Shown here piece by piece: positions 6,442 to 12,892 of a stretch of 14,143 bases of DNA; the first letter of the stretch is position 1; each line of letters begins with the position of its first letter. Under the pieces are notes generated by a model. That model saw nothing but the letters and a program-made list of their open reading frames with translations, did not search any database and had not been told where the DNA came from. The DNA is from Candidatus Zipacnadia bacterium (GTDB lineage Bacteria; Armatimonadota; Zipacnadia; Zipacnadales; Zipacnadaceae), in contig JALGTV010000021.1 of the NCBI GenBank assembly GCA_029821215.1, forward strand, positions 1 to 14,143, given 5' to 3'. The translations under genes were made by a program, and so were the position numbers.

Positions 6442-7596
6442 TTAAGTTTGCTTAACCACGTTGTAAGTGTAATCTCGCGCCCAACCATCTGCCCGTCTGA
6501 CATCTTCCAGATCATCCAGAGAAATCGGCTCATGGGCTTCCAGGGCGCGCTCGACCAGAAACGGCAAATCGCTAAAGCCAATCTGCTCTTGCAAAAACAA
6601 GTTCACGGCGACTTCATTAGCCGCATTCAGCACCGCCGGATAGCTATCCCCGGCCTGGCCAGCCTGATAAGCCAGGCGCAGATTGGGGAATTTCTCCACA
6701 TCTGGCCGCGCAAAGGTAAGCGGCCCGGCAGCCACTAAGTCCAGGCGCGGAAACTCATTGCTCATCCGCTCGGGATAGAACAGAGCATATTGTATGGGTA
6801 TCCGCATATCCGGCACTGCTAATTGAGCCAGCACACTCCCATCGCAAAACTGCACCAGTGAGTGGATAATACTCTGCGGATGCACTATTACTTCAATCTG
6901 CTCAAACTGGAGGCCAAATAGCCATTTCAGCTCAAAGACCTCAAATCCTTTGTTCATCAGGGTGGCCGAGTCTACAGTTACCTTCGGCCCCATCTCCCAG
7001 GTAGGATGCTCCAGAGCTTGCTGGAGGGTAACCTGGCGCAATTCATCTACCTCCAGATCGGCAAAAGGCCCGCCGGAGGCAGTGAGTAGCACTTTGTCCA
7101 CATCCTGGCGACGCTGGCCAGCTAAGCACTGAAACACTGCTGATATCTCGCTGTCTATGGGTAGAAGCTGGGCTCCGGTGCGGCGCGCGGTGGTAATCAC
7201 CAGTTCCCCCGCTGCCACCAGTGGCTCTTTATTCGCCAGTGCTACATCGCAGCCACCCGCCAAAGCGGCCATCACTGGTCCCAGCCCGGCAATCCCGGAT
7301 ATAGCGCCCACCACCAGGTCCGGCTCGGCGGCGGCCACCAACTCCTCCAACCCATCCTGACCAGCATACACCTGTCGCTGCGGCTGCTGTTCAGCCAATT
7401 CAGCCGCCGCCTGCTCATCAGCCAGTCCTACCATACTGACAGAAAACTGCTCCGCCTGCTGGAGCAGCTTCTTCCAGTTGCCGCCGGCGGCCAGGCCAAC
7501 TACTGTTAGACGCTGGGGATAAGCCGCAACGATCTGCAGTGTCTGGACGCCAATGGAGCCGGTAGAGCCTAAAATTACCAGGCGCTTGGGTTGCAT
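6442..7596 (-). CDS. dxr: 1-deoxy-D-xylulose 5-phosphate reductoisomerase
   Basis: DXR (IspC) is the second enzyme of the MEP pathway. It converts DXP to MEP with NADPH and a divalent metal. The 384-residue protein shows the NADPH loop GSTGSIG (10-16), ANKEPLVAAGELV, the metal-binding PIDSE (Asp148, Glu150), LTASGGPF, and HPTWEMGPKVTVDSATLMNKG, followed by VHPQSIIHSLVQF. Directly after PIDSE stands Ile151 where most family members have His (usual pattern DSEH). The codon is ATA, so this is not a one-base slip from CAT or CAC. The remaining active-site His residues are present. It is first in the minus-strand operon behind a good promoter. The ATG lacks a clear Shine-Dalgarno sequence. Confidence 0.97.
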   Translation of the reverse strand: MQPKRLVILGSTGSIGVQTLQIVAAYPQRLTVVGLAAGGNWKKLLQQAEQFSVSMVGLADEQAAAELAEQQPQRQVYAGQDGLEELVAAAEPDLVVGAISGIAGLGPVMAALAGGCDVALANKEPLVAAGELVITTARRTGAQLLPIDSEISAVFQCLAGQRRQDVDKVLLTASGGPFADLEVDELRQVTLQQALEHPTWEMGPKVTVDSATLMNKGFEVFELKWLFGLQFEQIEVIVHPQSIIHSLVQFCDGSVLAQLAVPDMRIPIQYALFYPERMSNEFPRLDLVAAGPLTFARPDVEKFPNLRLAYQAGQAGDSYPAVLNAANEVAVNLFLQEQIGFSDLPFLVERALEAHEPISLDDLEDVRRADGWARDYTYNVVKQT

Positions 7597-7639
7597 CGTC
7601 AGGGAGGGAAGCGCTTCACTTGATTCAGTCGTGGTCTTT

Positions 7640-7669
7640 AGAATACCAACCTCATCCTGACTTTGTCAA
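7640..7669 (-). promoter_or_regulatory. Promoter of the dxr-rseP-ispG operon
   Basis: On the minus strand TTGACA (plus 7664-7669) is followed after 18 bases by TATTCT (plus 7640-7645), near sigma-70 consensus. Transcription would begin near 7633, giving a leader of about 37 bases before dxr. It lies in the 145-base divergent gap between dxr and the HAD phosphatase gene. I see no equally convincing promoter for the plus-strand gene there. Confidence 0.72.
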
Positions 7670-7741
7670 GCCGACCCACCTTGCCAGTAGGAAGGTAAAG
7701 GCAAGCTAAGAAGTGAATTATCATCATAAAGGAGCAAATCA

Positions 7742-8239
7742 ATGAGTACATCTAACTGGCCGCCGCAGTCTATCAAACTATTCATTCTGGATGTGGACGG
7801 GACCCTTACCGACGGAGGTCTGTATTACGGCCCTGATGGTTTGGCCCTGAAACGGTTTGATGTACGTGATGGCCTGGGACTGGTGCAGGTCCAGAAGCTG
7901 GGCATGGAGGTAGTATTAGTGACGGCTGATGAAACGCCGATAGTCACTGCCCGGGCCGCCCGCCTGGGCATCCGGGCTGTATACATGGGCTGTCGGGACA
8001 AAGCCGCAGTCATTCGGGAGGTGCTCGCTGAGCGGGAATTGACTCCCGACCAGGCGCTGTATATGGGCGACGATGTAACCGACCTGCCCGCTATGGATCA
8101 AGTCACTCACCGGGCCGCACCAGCCGATGCCGTCCCAGCAGTACAAAACAAGGCTGACTACGTTACCCATGCAGCCGCCGGCCACGGAGCAGTCCGTGAG
8201 GTGTGCGATTTGATCGCTGCGGGCCGGCAAATTGATTAA
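7742..8239 (+). CDS. kdsC: HAD phosphatase, KdsC-like (KDO-8-phosphate phosphatase family)
   Basis: This 165-residue protein has the size of capless tetrameric KdsC-type HAD phosphatases. KdsC removes phosphate from KDO-8-phosphate during LPS inner-core synthesis. Motif I is LDVDGTLTDGGLYYG (Asp17 nucleophile, Asp19 acid/base). The KdsC-typical FDVRDGLGL follows. Motif II is VTAD with Thr61, whereas KdsC proteins usually have (S/T)GR. The motif III lysine is in GCRDKAAV (Lys87), and motif IV is GDDVTDLPAM (Asp110, Asp111, Asp114). GGAG sits seven bases before the ATG. No other KDO gene is in the window, so a related sugar-phosphate substrate is possible. The family call is firm and the substrate moderate. 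Confidence 0.82.
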   Translation: MSTSNWPPQSIKLFILDVDGTLTDGGLYYGPDGLALKRFDVRDGLGLVQVQKLGMEVVLVTADETPIVTARAARLGIRAVYMGCRDKAAVIREVLAERELTPDQALYMGDDVTDLPAMDQVTHRAAPADAVPAVQNKADYVTHAAAGHGAVREVCDLIAAGRQID

Positions 8240-8248
8240 GTAGGTATC

Positions 8249-8272
8249 ATACCAGCCAACACTGCCTGGTAT
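8249..8272. repeat. Inverted repeat between the phosphatase gene and the 6S promoter
   Basis: ATACCAG (8249-8255) and CTGGTAT (8266-8272) form a perfect 7-base stem around a 10-base loop. It overlaps a second small palindrome, GGTAT-C-ATACC (8243-8253). No T-run follows, so terminator function is doubtful. It abuts the -35 hexamer of the 6S promoter and could be an operator. Confidence 0.4.
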
Positions 8273-8273
8273 A

Positions 8274-8302
8274 TTGCACTGAAAGGGCCAGTATGGTATA
8301 CT
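8274..8302 (+). promoter_or_regulatory. Promoter of the 6S RNA
   Basis: TTGCAC (8274-8279) and TATACT (8297-8302) lie exactly 17 bases apart, near sigma-70 consensus. Seven bases after the -10 is A8309, the first base of the long closing stem of the RNA. Promoter and RNA structure thus agree on the same start. Confidence 0.8.
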
Positions 8303-8308
8303 ATGACT

Positions 8309-8500
8309 AACAAAAGATCGCCCTGCTTGGTGCGTGACGTCCTAATAGTCTCGGGCCAACACCCACTAAGAGGGAGCCCGGGCTCCGTGAGTGGCGTGAT
8401 ATCCCTGTGGGGAAAACGCAAAACTCATGGGAGGGCACCCACTTTGAATCTGGGTTCGAGGACTTACGGATGCACGGCTGCGGCGGGGCGTTCTTTTGTT
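8309..8500 (+). ncRNA. ssrS: 6S RNA
   Basis: 6S RNA binds housekeeping RNA polymerase as an open-promoter mimic and represses transcription in slow growth. The ends pair in a long closing stem: AACAAAAGA (8309-8317) with TCTTTTGTT (8492-8500), then CGCCC (8319-8323) with GGGCG (8486-8490), extended by further pairs. The apex is a hairpin made of CCACT/AGTGG (8363-8367, 8390-8394) around the palindrome GGAGCCCGGGCTCC (8373-8386). The 3' half carries a small internal hairpin, CTTTGAA…GTTCGAGG, and then GGCTGCGGCG, like the E. coli 6S 3' half. The size (about 192 bases), single-stem shape, central open region and strong promoter all fit. It lies 32 bases before rarA, an arrangement I recall from other bacteria such as Bacillus. 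Confidence 0.87.
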
Positions 8501-8532
8501 GCTACTTGACGCGATGGCGGGGGCAAGACGGC

Positions 8533-9858
8533 ATGGACCTATTCGAGCAGACCCGCAACTCCAGCCAGGCACCTCTGGCCACCCGGATGCGACCCCGAAA
8601 TCTGGCCGAGATGGTTGGTCAACACCATCTGGTAGGACCACAATCACTACTCCGCCAGGCGATTGAAGCCGACACTCTGCCCTCTATGATACTCCATGGT
8701 CCAGCCGGCACCGGTAAGACTACCATAGCCTATATCATCGCGCAGGGCACCCAGTCTCACTTTGAACTGCTGTCTGCGGTGAGCAGCGGAGTAGAGGATT
8801 TTCGCCGCATTGCCCGCGAGGCTACTGATCGGCGTAAGTTCCACGAGCAGGGCACGATTGTATTTATTGATGAGATTCACCGTCTCAACAAGGCTCAGCA
8901 GGATGCCCTGCTGCCCAGTGTTGAAGATGGCACTTTCACTCTCATCGGCACGACCACCGAAAATCCCTATTTCACCGTGGTCTCGCCGCTGCTGTCCCGC
9001 TGCCGCCTGTTTACTCTCTACTCCTTGGAGCCCCAGCACATAATGGCCCTGCTGGAGCGGGCGTTAACTGATAGCCAGCGCGGCCTCGGTGAGTTGACAA
9101 TGCAAATTGAGGAGGGCGCACTGGCCCACATAGCTGAGAATGCCGGCGGTGATGCCCGCGCCGCCCTGAACGCCCTGGAGCTGGCGGTAGTGACTACTCC
9201 ACCTAATGATTCTGGCTGCCGACTCGTCAGCCTGAACCAGATTGAGGAGGCTCTCCAGCAGCCAGTGTTGAAGTACGACCGGGCGGGCGATGAGCACTAT
9301 GACACCATCTCGGCATACATAAAGAGCATGCGCGGCTCGGACCCGGATGCAGCCATTTACTGGCTGGCAAAGATGCTGGAAGCCGGCGAGGACCCCCGCT
9401 TTATCGCCCGTCGCCTGGTCATTCAGGCAGCCGAGGACGTGGGGTTGGCCGACCCCACCGCCCTGCGGGTTGCTCTCAATGCTGCTGATGCGGTAGAATA
9501 TGTAGGGATGCCCGAGGCCCAGATACCGTTAGCGATGGCTACTATCCATCTGGCCGTGGCACCCAAAAGCAACTCGGCCTACCAGGCCATCGCTGCGGCG
9601 CGAGGGGATGTGCGCCAGGAAGGTGGGGCCCAGGTGCCTTCTCACCTGGCGGGTGGGCCCCGGCCAGAGGCCGAAGGGGAACAGTACCTGTATCCCCATG
9701 ACCATCCAAGTGGGTGGGTGAAGCAGTCGTACCTCCCGCCCCAACTGGTAAGCCGTCAGTACTATCAGCCCAAAGACAACCCGCGGGAACAGAAGATAGC
9801 TGAGTACCTGCGAAAACTGCGCGGCGAGGAAAACTCGCCAGCTCAGCGAGAAGGTTAA
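8533..9858 (+). CDS. rarA: Replication-associated recombination protein A (AAA+ ATPase, RarA/MgsA)
   Basis: RarA is a clamp-loader-like AAA+ ATPase that acts at stalled replication forks. The ATG at 8533 gives MDLFEQTRNSSQAPLATRMRP, the usual family opening. The in-frame sequence upstream lies inside the 6S RNA, so longer starts are rejected. The protein has 441 residues. Walker A is GPAGTGKT (56-63), Walker B is FIDEIH (111-116), sensor 1 is in IGTTTENPYF, and the Arg-finger region is in SRCRLF. The C-terminal tetramerisation domain has RFIARRL…AEDVGLADP and YPHDHPSGWV…QYLP. The gene ends EYLRKLRGEENSPAQREG. It is probably co-transcribed with, or processed from, the 6S RNA promoter. A second headless copy of its 3' end lies beyond the next gene. 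Three sampled lines average 64% GC. Confidence 0.96.
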   Translation: MDLFEQTRNSSQAPLATRMRPRNLAEMVGQHHLVGPQSLLRQAIEADTLPSMILHGPAGTGKTTIAYIIAQGTQSHFELLSAVSSGVEDFRRIAREATDRRKFHEQGTIVFIDEIHRLNKAQQDALLPSVEDGTFTLIGTTTENPYFTVVSPLLSRCRLFTLYSLEPQHIMALLERALTDSQRGLGELTMQIEEGALAHIAENAGGDARAALNALELAVVTTPPNDSGCRLVSLNQIEEALQQPVLKYDRAGDEHYDTISAYIKSMRGSDPDAAIYWLAKMLEAGEDPRFIARRLVIQAAEDVGLADPTALRVALNAADAVEYVGMPEAQIPLAMATIHLAVAPKSNSAYQAIAAARGDVRQEGGAQVPSHLAGGPRPEAEGEQYLYPHDHPSGWVKQSYLPPQLVSRQYYQPKDNPREQKIAEYLRKLRGEENSPAQREG

Positions 9859-9888
9859 TGTACAAACCTAATTTAGGAGGCAGTACAA

Positions 9889-11178
9889 TTGAAGATACCT
9901 GTAGTCGTAATATGGGGTCCTAAAGGGCAACCCACTTGGCCTCACCCTTATTTGGATTGTGAAGCTTCGGGCAAAGAATTCGTGACCAAGCTGGCCAGTG
10001 CCTTCCCTGATGTAGAATTTGTGATGGAACTGGCTAAAACTGATGCGGATGGTGAAAGGATTCTCAAAAAGTATCCTGAGGTGTCCGGATTTGTAGTCTA
10101 TTTGGCTACACATCGCTCTTGGGGGTTAGATACCTTAGCCCAGGCAGGGGCACGGCTTGTACTAGTTGATCAAATGTATGCTGGCTCAGGAGGACTACTG
10201 TGCTTTGGTGCTGCGGCGCGCAATCGGGGCGATAAGGTAATTGCGGTAGGGTCCTCCAACTTTGAGGATGTTACGCGGGCGGTAAATGTACTGGTAGCGT
10301 TGGGAAAGATGGCCGAGTCCAAAATCTTGGTCTATCGCGACGGCGACCTTTCCGATTATGCCCGGCTGCTGAAAGAAGGCTGGGGAACCAGTTTAGTCGG
10401 AAGCACTGCCGCAGAACTCAATGCTGCCTACGATAAAGTAGCCGATGAATCCGCGCAGGAACTGGCCAACAGATGGATTGCTGAAGCCGAAGCAGTAGTC
10501 GAGCCGACTGAGGAGGATATTTTTAAGGCGGCTAAGCTTTATTTTGCGATGAGCGCAGAAATGGAGCGCTATGGTGCCGATGCGGTAACTATTGATTGCC
10601 TCACTTACATCTATGGCCAGAAGCTGACAGCCTATCCCTGTCTGGGATTTATGGAACTCAACAGTACCGGCTCTATTGGGGTATGTGAGGCAGACCTTTC
10701 CAGTACTATGAGTTTTCTGTTCCTGAAACATCTGATCGGCCGACCTGGCTATGTCTCTGATCCGGTCATAGATGAGGGTGCTAACCAGATTATTTATGCT
10801 CATTGTGTGGCCACAATCAAGCCGTACGGCCCCTCCGGACTGCAAGTGCCTTATACAATTCGGTCCCACGCTGAGGATGATAAAGGCGCTTCGGTTCAGA
10901 GTTTTCTCCCGTTAGGGCAGATGGTAACTACCTTGGAAATCTCAGTTGAGCACAAGGGCATCACAGTCCATACGGGCAAGAGTGTGGCTAATGTGGTGGA
11001 GCCCAAAGCTTGCCGGACGAAACTTGCCTGCGAAGTGAATACCGAGAGAATTCTAGAGAACTGGAATATAGCTCCAGGCTTCGGCTGGCACCGGGTTACC
11101 TGCTATGGCGACCTGCGGCGAGAGGTCAAGTATCTAGCCAAGCTCCAGGGATATCGACTAGTAGAGGAAGACAAATAG
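9889..11178 (+). CDS. FucI/AraA-superfamily sugar isomerase-like protein
   Basis: The protein has 429 residues and resembles the L-fucose / L-arabinose isomerase superfamily as found in many environmental bacteria. It shows VVYLATHRSWGLDTL, ERYGADAVTIDCL, YPCLGFMELNSTGSIGVCEADL and LGQMVTTLEISVEHKG. Glu267 (GVCEAD), Asp293, His305 and His327 are candidate metal or catalytic residues. This is inferred from position, not proven. It lacks the N-terminal part of classical FucI, so the substrate is unknown. The start is a TTG at 9889, set by TAGGAGG (9874-9880) eight bases before it. It lies 30 bases behind rarA and 20-odd bases before an orphan copy of the rarA 3' end. GC in three sampled lines is 47%, against 64% in sampled rarA lines, so codon use and origin differ from the host gene. 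Probably acquired. Confidence 0.82.
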   Translation: MKIPVVVIWGPKGQPTWPHPYLDCEASGKEFVTKLASAFPDVEFVMELAKTDADGERILKKYPEVSGFVVYLATHRSWGLDTLAQAGARLVLVDQMYAGSGGLLCFGAAARNRGDKVIAVGSSNFEDVTRAVNVLVALGKMAESKILVYRDGDLSDYARLLKEGWGTSLVGSTAAELNAAYDKVADESAQELANRWIAEAEAVVEPTEEDIFKAAKLYFAMSAEMERYGADAVTIDCLTYIYGQKLTAYPCLGFMELNSTGSIGVCEADLSSTMSFLFLKHLIGRPGYVSDPVIDEGANQIIYAHCVATIKPYGPSGLQVPYTIRSHAEDDKGASVQSFLPLGQMVTTLEISVEHKGITVHTGKSVANVVEPKACRTKLACEVNTERILENWNIAPGFGWHRVTCYGDLRREVKYLAKLQGYRLVEEDK

Positions 11179-11197
11179 GCTCGGTACTACCCATTGA

Positions 11198-11260
11198 GTT
11201 AACAGAATGATAAGTCAGTACCTGCGAAAACTGCGCAGCGGGCAACACACGGCCCCGCGT
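11198..11260 (+). pseudogene. Displaced 3' end of rarA
   Basis: In one frame this reads NRMISQYLRKLRSGQHTAPRG, which aligns with the RarA C-terminus EQKIAEYLRKLRGEENSPAQR. Twenty bases are identical: AGTACCTGCGAAAACTGCGC occurs at 9803-9822 in rarA and at 11217-11236 here. The residues before the identical block change mostly conservatively (K/M, I/I, A/S, E/Q). There is an in-frame stop at 11195 and no start codon with a ribosome-binding site. The frame stays open into the start of the STAS gene and closes just beyond its ATG. The simplest reading is that rarA once ended here, directly before or slightly overlapping the sigma-regulator operon, and the sugar-isomerase gene came between. Confidence 0.75.
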
Positions 11261-11285
11261 GGTGACCAGACAAAAGGTGATCAGC

Positions 11286-11669
11286 ATGAAAATACAGACC
11301 GAGACTGAAGGTGACTGGCTGACCGTCTTTTCTCTCAGCGGCGAGTTAGATGCCTATACTGCTCCCCAGTTCCAGGAGTCGCTCGCCGAGACCTTTGATC
11401 GTGACTTGGTGTGGATATTGGTAGATTTAGGCCAGGTAGAGTACATTGACAGTGTAGCCTTAGGCATACTACTTGGGGGGGCGAAACGAGCCAATGAGCG
11501 CGATGGCGACCTGGCTGTGGTTTGCCAGCGCGCTAACGTGCTTAAAGTCTTTGACATCTCCGGGACCCGCGAGCTTCTTAATGTTTGTGAAGATCGCGGC
11601 CAGGCCCAGCGGCTTCTCGAGCAGAGACGGGCTATGGCCATGGCCCGGAATAAAAGGGGGGGGCAGTAA
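11286..11669 (+). CDS. STAS-domain anti-anti-sigma factor (RsbV/SpoIIAA type)
   Basis: This 127-residue protein releases a sigma factor by binding its anti-sigma kinase when unphosphorylated. The ATG at 11286 is chosen because AAGGTGA (11274-11280) lies five bases before it. An earlier in-frame GTG falls in the displaced rarA tail. The STAS fold is seen in VFSLSGELDAYTAPQF, WILVDLGQVEYIDSVALGILLG and DLAVVCQRANVLKVFDISG. Ser56 in IDSVALG sits at the usual phosphorylation site. The normal DSxGLG loop has Ala instead of the first Gly. The C-terminal 30 residues are basic and beyond the fold. One base separates its stop from the kinase gene. Confidence 0.92.
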   Translation: MKIQTETEGDWLTVFSLSGELDAYTAPQFQESLAETFDRDLVWILVDLGQVEYIDSVALGILLGGAKRANERDGDLAVVCQRANVLKVFDISGTRELLNVCEDRGQAQRLLEQRRAMAMARNKRGGQ

Positions 11670-11670
11670 G

Positions 11671-12102
11671 ATGGCTGAAGCTGGAGTGTTGGAACTCAAA
11701 GTGCCTTGTGATCCCCGCTATATTTCAGTAGTCCGCCTGGTAGTGGCGGGTATGGGGGCTCAAGCCGGACTGACCGTGGACGACATTGACGATATGAAGG
11801 TTGCGGTTTCCGAGGCCTGCACCAACACCATTGACCATGCGTTCGCGGCCGAGGAATCTGGATCCGTATCTGAGCCAATTCTCATTCGGTTTTCTCCCCG
11901 CCCAGCAGAGCTACGCGTTGAAGTAGAAGATGTCGGCCAGGGCTTTGAACCGGATCGGGTACAGTTAGACCTGTCCCAGCCCCCCTCAGTAGAGGGTGGA
12001 TTGGGGCTATACCTGATACATCAGCTTGCCGACAGTGTCCAGGTCCAGAGTGCTCCGGGCAGCGGTACCAAAGTCATCATGACCAAGCGGGCGGCGAGGT
12101 GA
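11671..12102 (+). CDS. Anti-sigma serine kinase (RsbW/SpoIIAB type, GHKL ATPase fold)
   Basis: This 143-residue protein binds and silences the cognate sigma factor, and phosphorylates the STAS partner. The N box is SEACTNTIDHAF (Glu48, Asn52, His56), the G1 box is VEDVGQGFEP (Asp87, Gly89, Gly91), and the G2 box is VEGGLGLYLI (109-112). The ATG follows the STAS stop after one base, with a G-rich ribosome-binding stretch in the end of that gene. The stop overlaps a possible GTG of the sigma gene. Partner switching with the two flanking genes is a firm inference from the operon. Confidence 0.94.
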   Translation: MAEAGVLELKVPCDPRYISVVRLVVAGMGAQAGLTVDDIDDMKVAVSEACTNTIDHAFAAEESGSVSEPILIRFSPRPAELRVEVEDVGQGFEPDRVQLDLSQPPSVEGGLGLYLIHQLADSVQVQSAPGSGTKVIMTKRAAR

Positions 12103-12107
12103 CCTGG

Positions 12108-12866
12108 ATGGGCTCCGGCTGGGACGAGCTCTCTACTCAAGACTTATTCAAGGAACTACGTAGCACACAGGACCCCAAGCTACGGGATTACCTGATTAGC
12201 CACCATGCGGGCCTGGTGCGCCACGTAGCCCGGGAATATGCCGAGGCAGGCGAAACCTATGAGGACCTGCTCAGTGTCGGGCACCTAGGCTTAATCAATG
12301 CTGTGGACCGATTTGACCCCCAGCGAGGTACCAAATTCGCCACCTTTGCTATTCCCACCATCCGGGGCGAGATTCAGCGCCATTTCCGGGATCGCACCTG
12401 GGGCATCCATGTGCCGCGCCGGGTCCAAGAACTAAGCATCCAGGCCCGCCAGGCGCGTGAAGTCCTAGCCAAGCGCTACAGCCGGGCCCCCACCTATGCG
12501 GAGTTAGCCGGGGAGCTGGGAGTTTCGGAAGAGGAATTAATTCAAGCCGTAGAAGTGGGCCGGCATTATGACTTACTCAGCCTGGACGCTACCACCAATC
12601 CGGCTGGTGATGATGACCAGTCTCTGGCCGACCAGGCCGGAACTGAAGACCCTCGCCTGGATCTAATCGCCGACCGCGACCAGCTACTTCAAGCGCTACG
12701 CCAATTATCACCCCGCCTGCAGGTCATCATAGCCTTACGCTATTTTGAAGAGCTATCCCAGCAGGAGGTAGGGAGCCGTCTGGGGATATCCCAAATGCAC
12801 GTCTCTCGTCTCCAGCGTCAAGCCATTGACAAGTTGCGCCAAATCTTCGACCAGACCGACAACTAA
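12108..12866 (+). CDS. RNA polymerase sigma factor, SigB/SigF/SigG subfamily
   Basis: This is a group 3 sigma-70 family factor of 252 residues with no region 1.1. Region 2 includes DYLISHHAGLVRHVAREYAE, YEDLLSVGHLGLINAVDRFD and KFATFAIPTIRGEIQRHFRD, the last typical of SigB/SigF types. Region 3 spans about 103-180 (VPRRVQELSIQARQ, then PTYAELAGELGVSEEEL). Region 4 ends in an HTH (SQQEVGSRLGISQMHVSRLQ). The ATG at 12108 has GAGGTGA (12096-12102) five bases upstream. A GTG at 12099 that overlaps the kinase stop would add three residues and cannot be excluded. It is held off by the kinase and released by the STAS protein. No RsbU-type phosphatase is in the window, so the signal input is elsewhere. 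Confidence 0.94.
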   Translation: MGSGWDELSTQDLFKELRSTQDPKLRDYLISHHAGLVRHVAREYAEAGETYEDLLSVGHLGLINAVDRFDPQRGTKFATFAIPTIRGEIQRHFRDRTWGIHVPRRVQELSIQARQAREVLAKRYSRAPTYAELAGELGVSEEELIQAVEVGRHYDLLSLDATTNPAGDDDQSLADQAGTEDPRLDLIADRDQLLQALRQLSPRLQVIIALRYFEELSQQEVGSRLGISQMHVSRLQRQAIDKLRQIFDQTDN

Positions 12867-12892
12867 GCCTTACCAGGAAGAGATTAACAATA

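Noticed and set aside
8407..8532. Longer RarA start
   Set aside because: The extra 42 residues are encoded within the 6S RNA and do not look like RarA. MDLFEQ is the family start.
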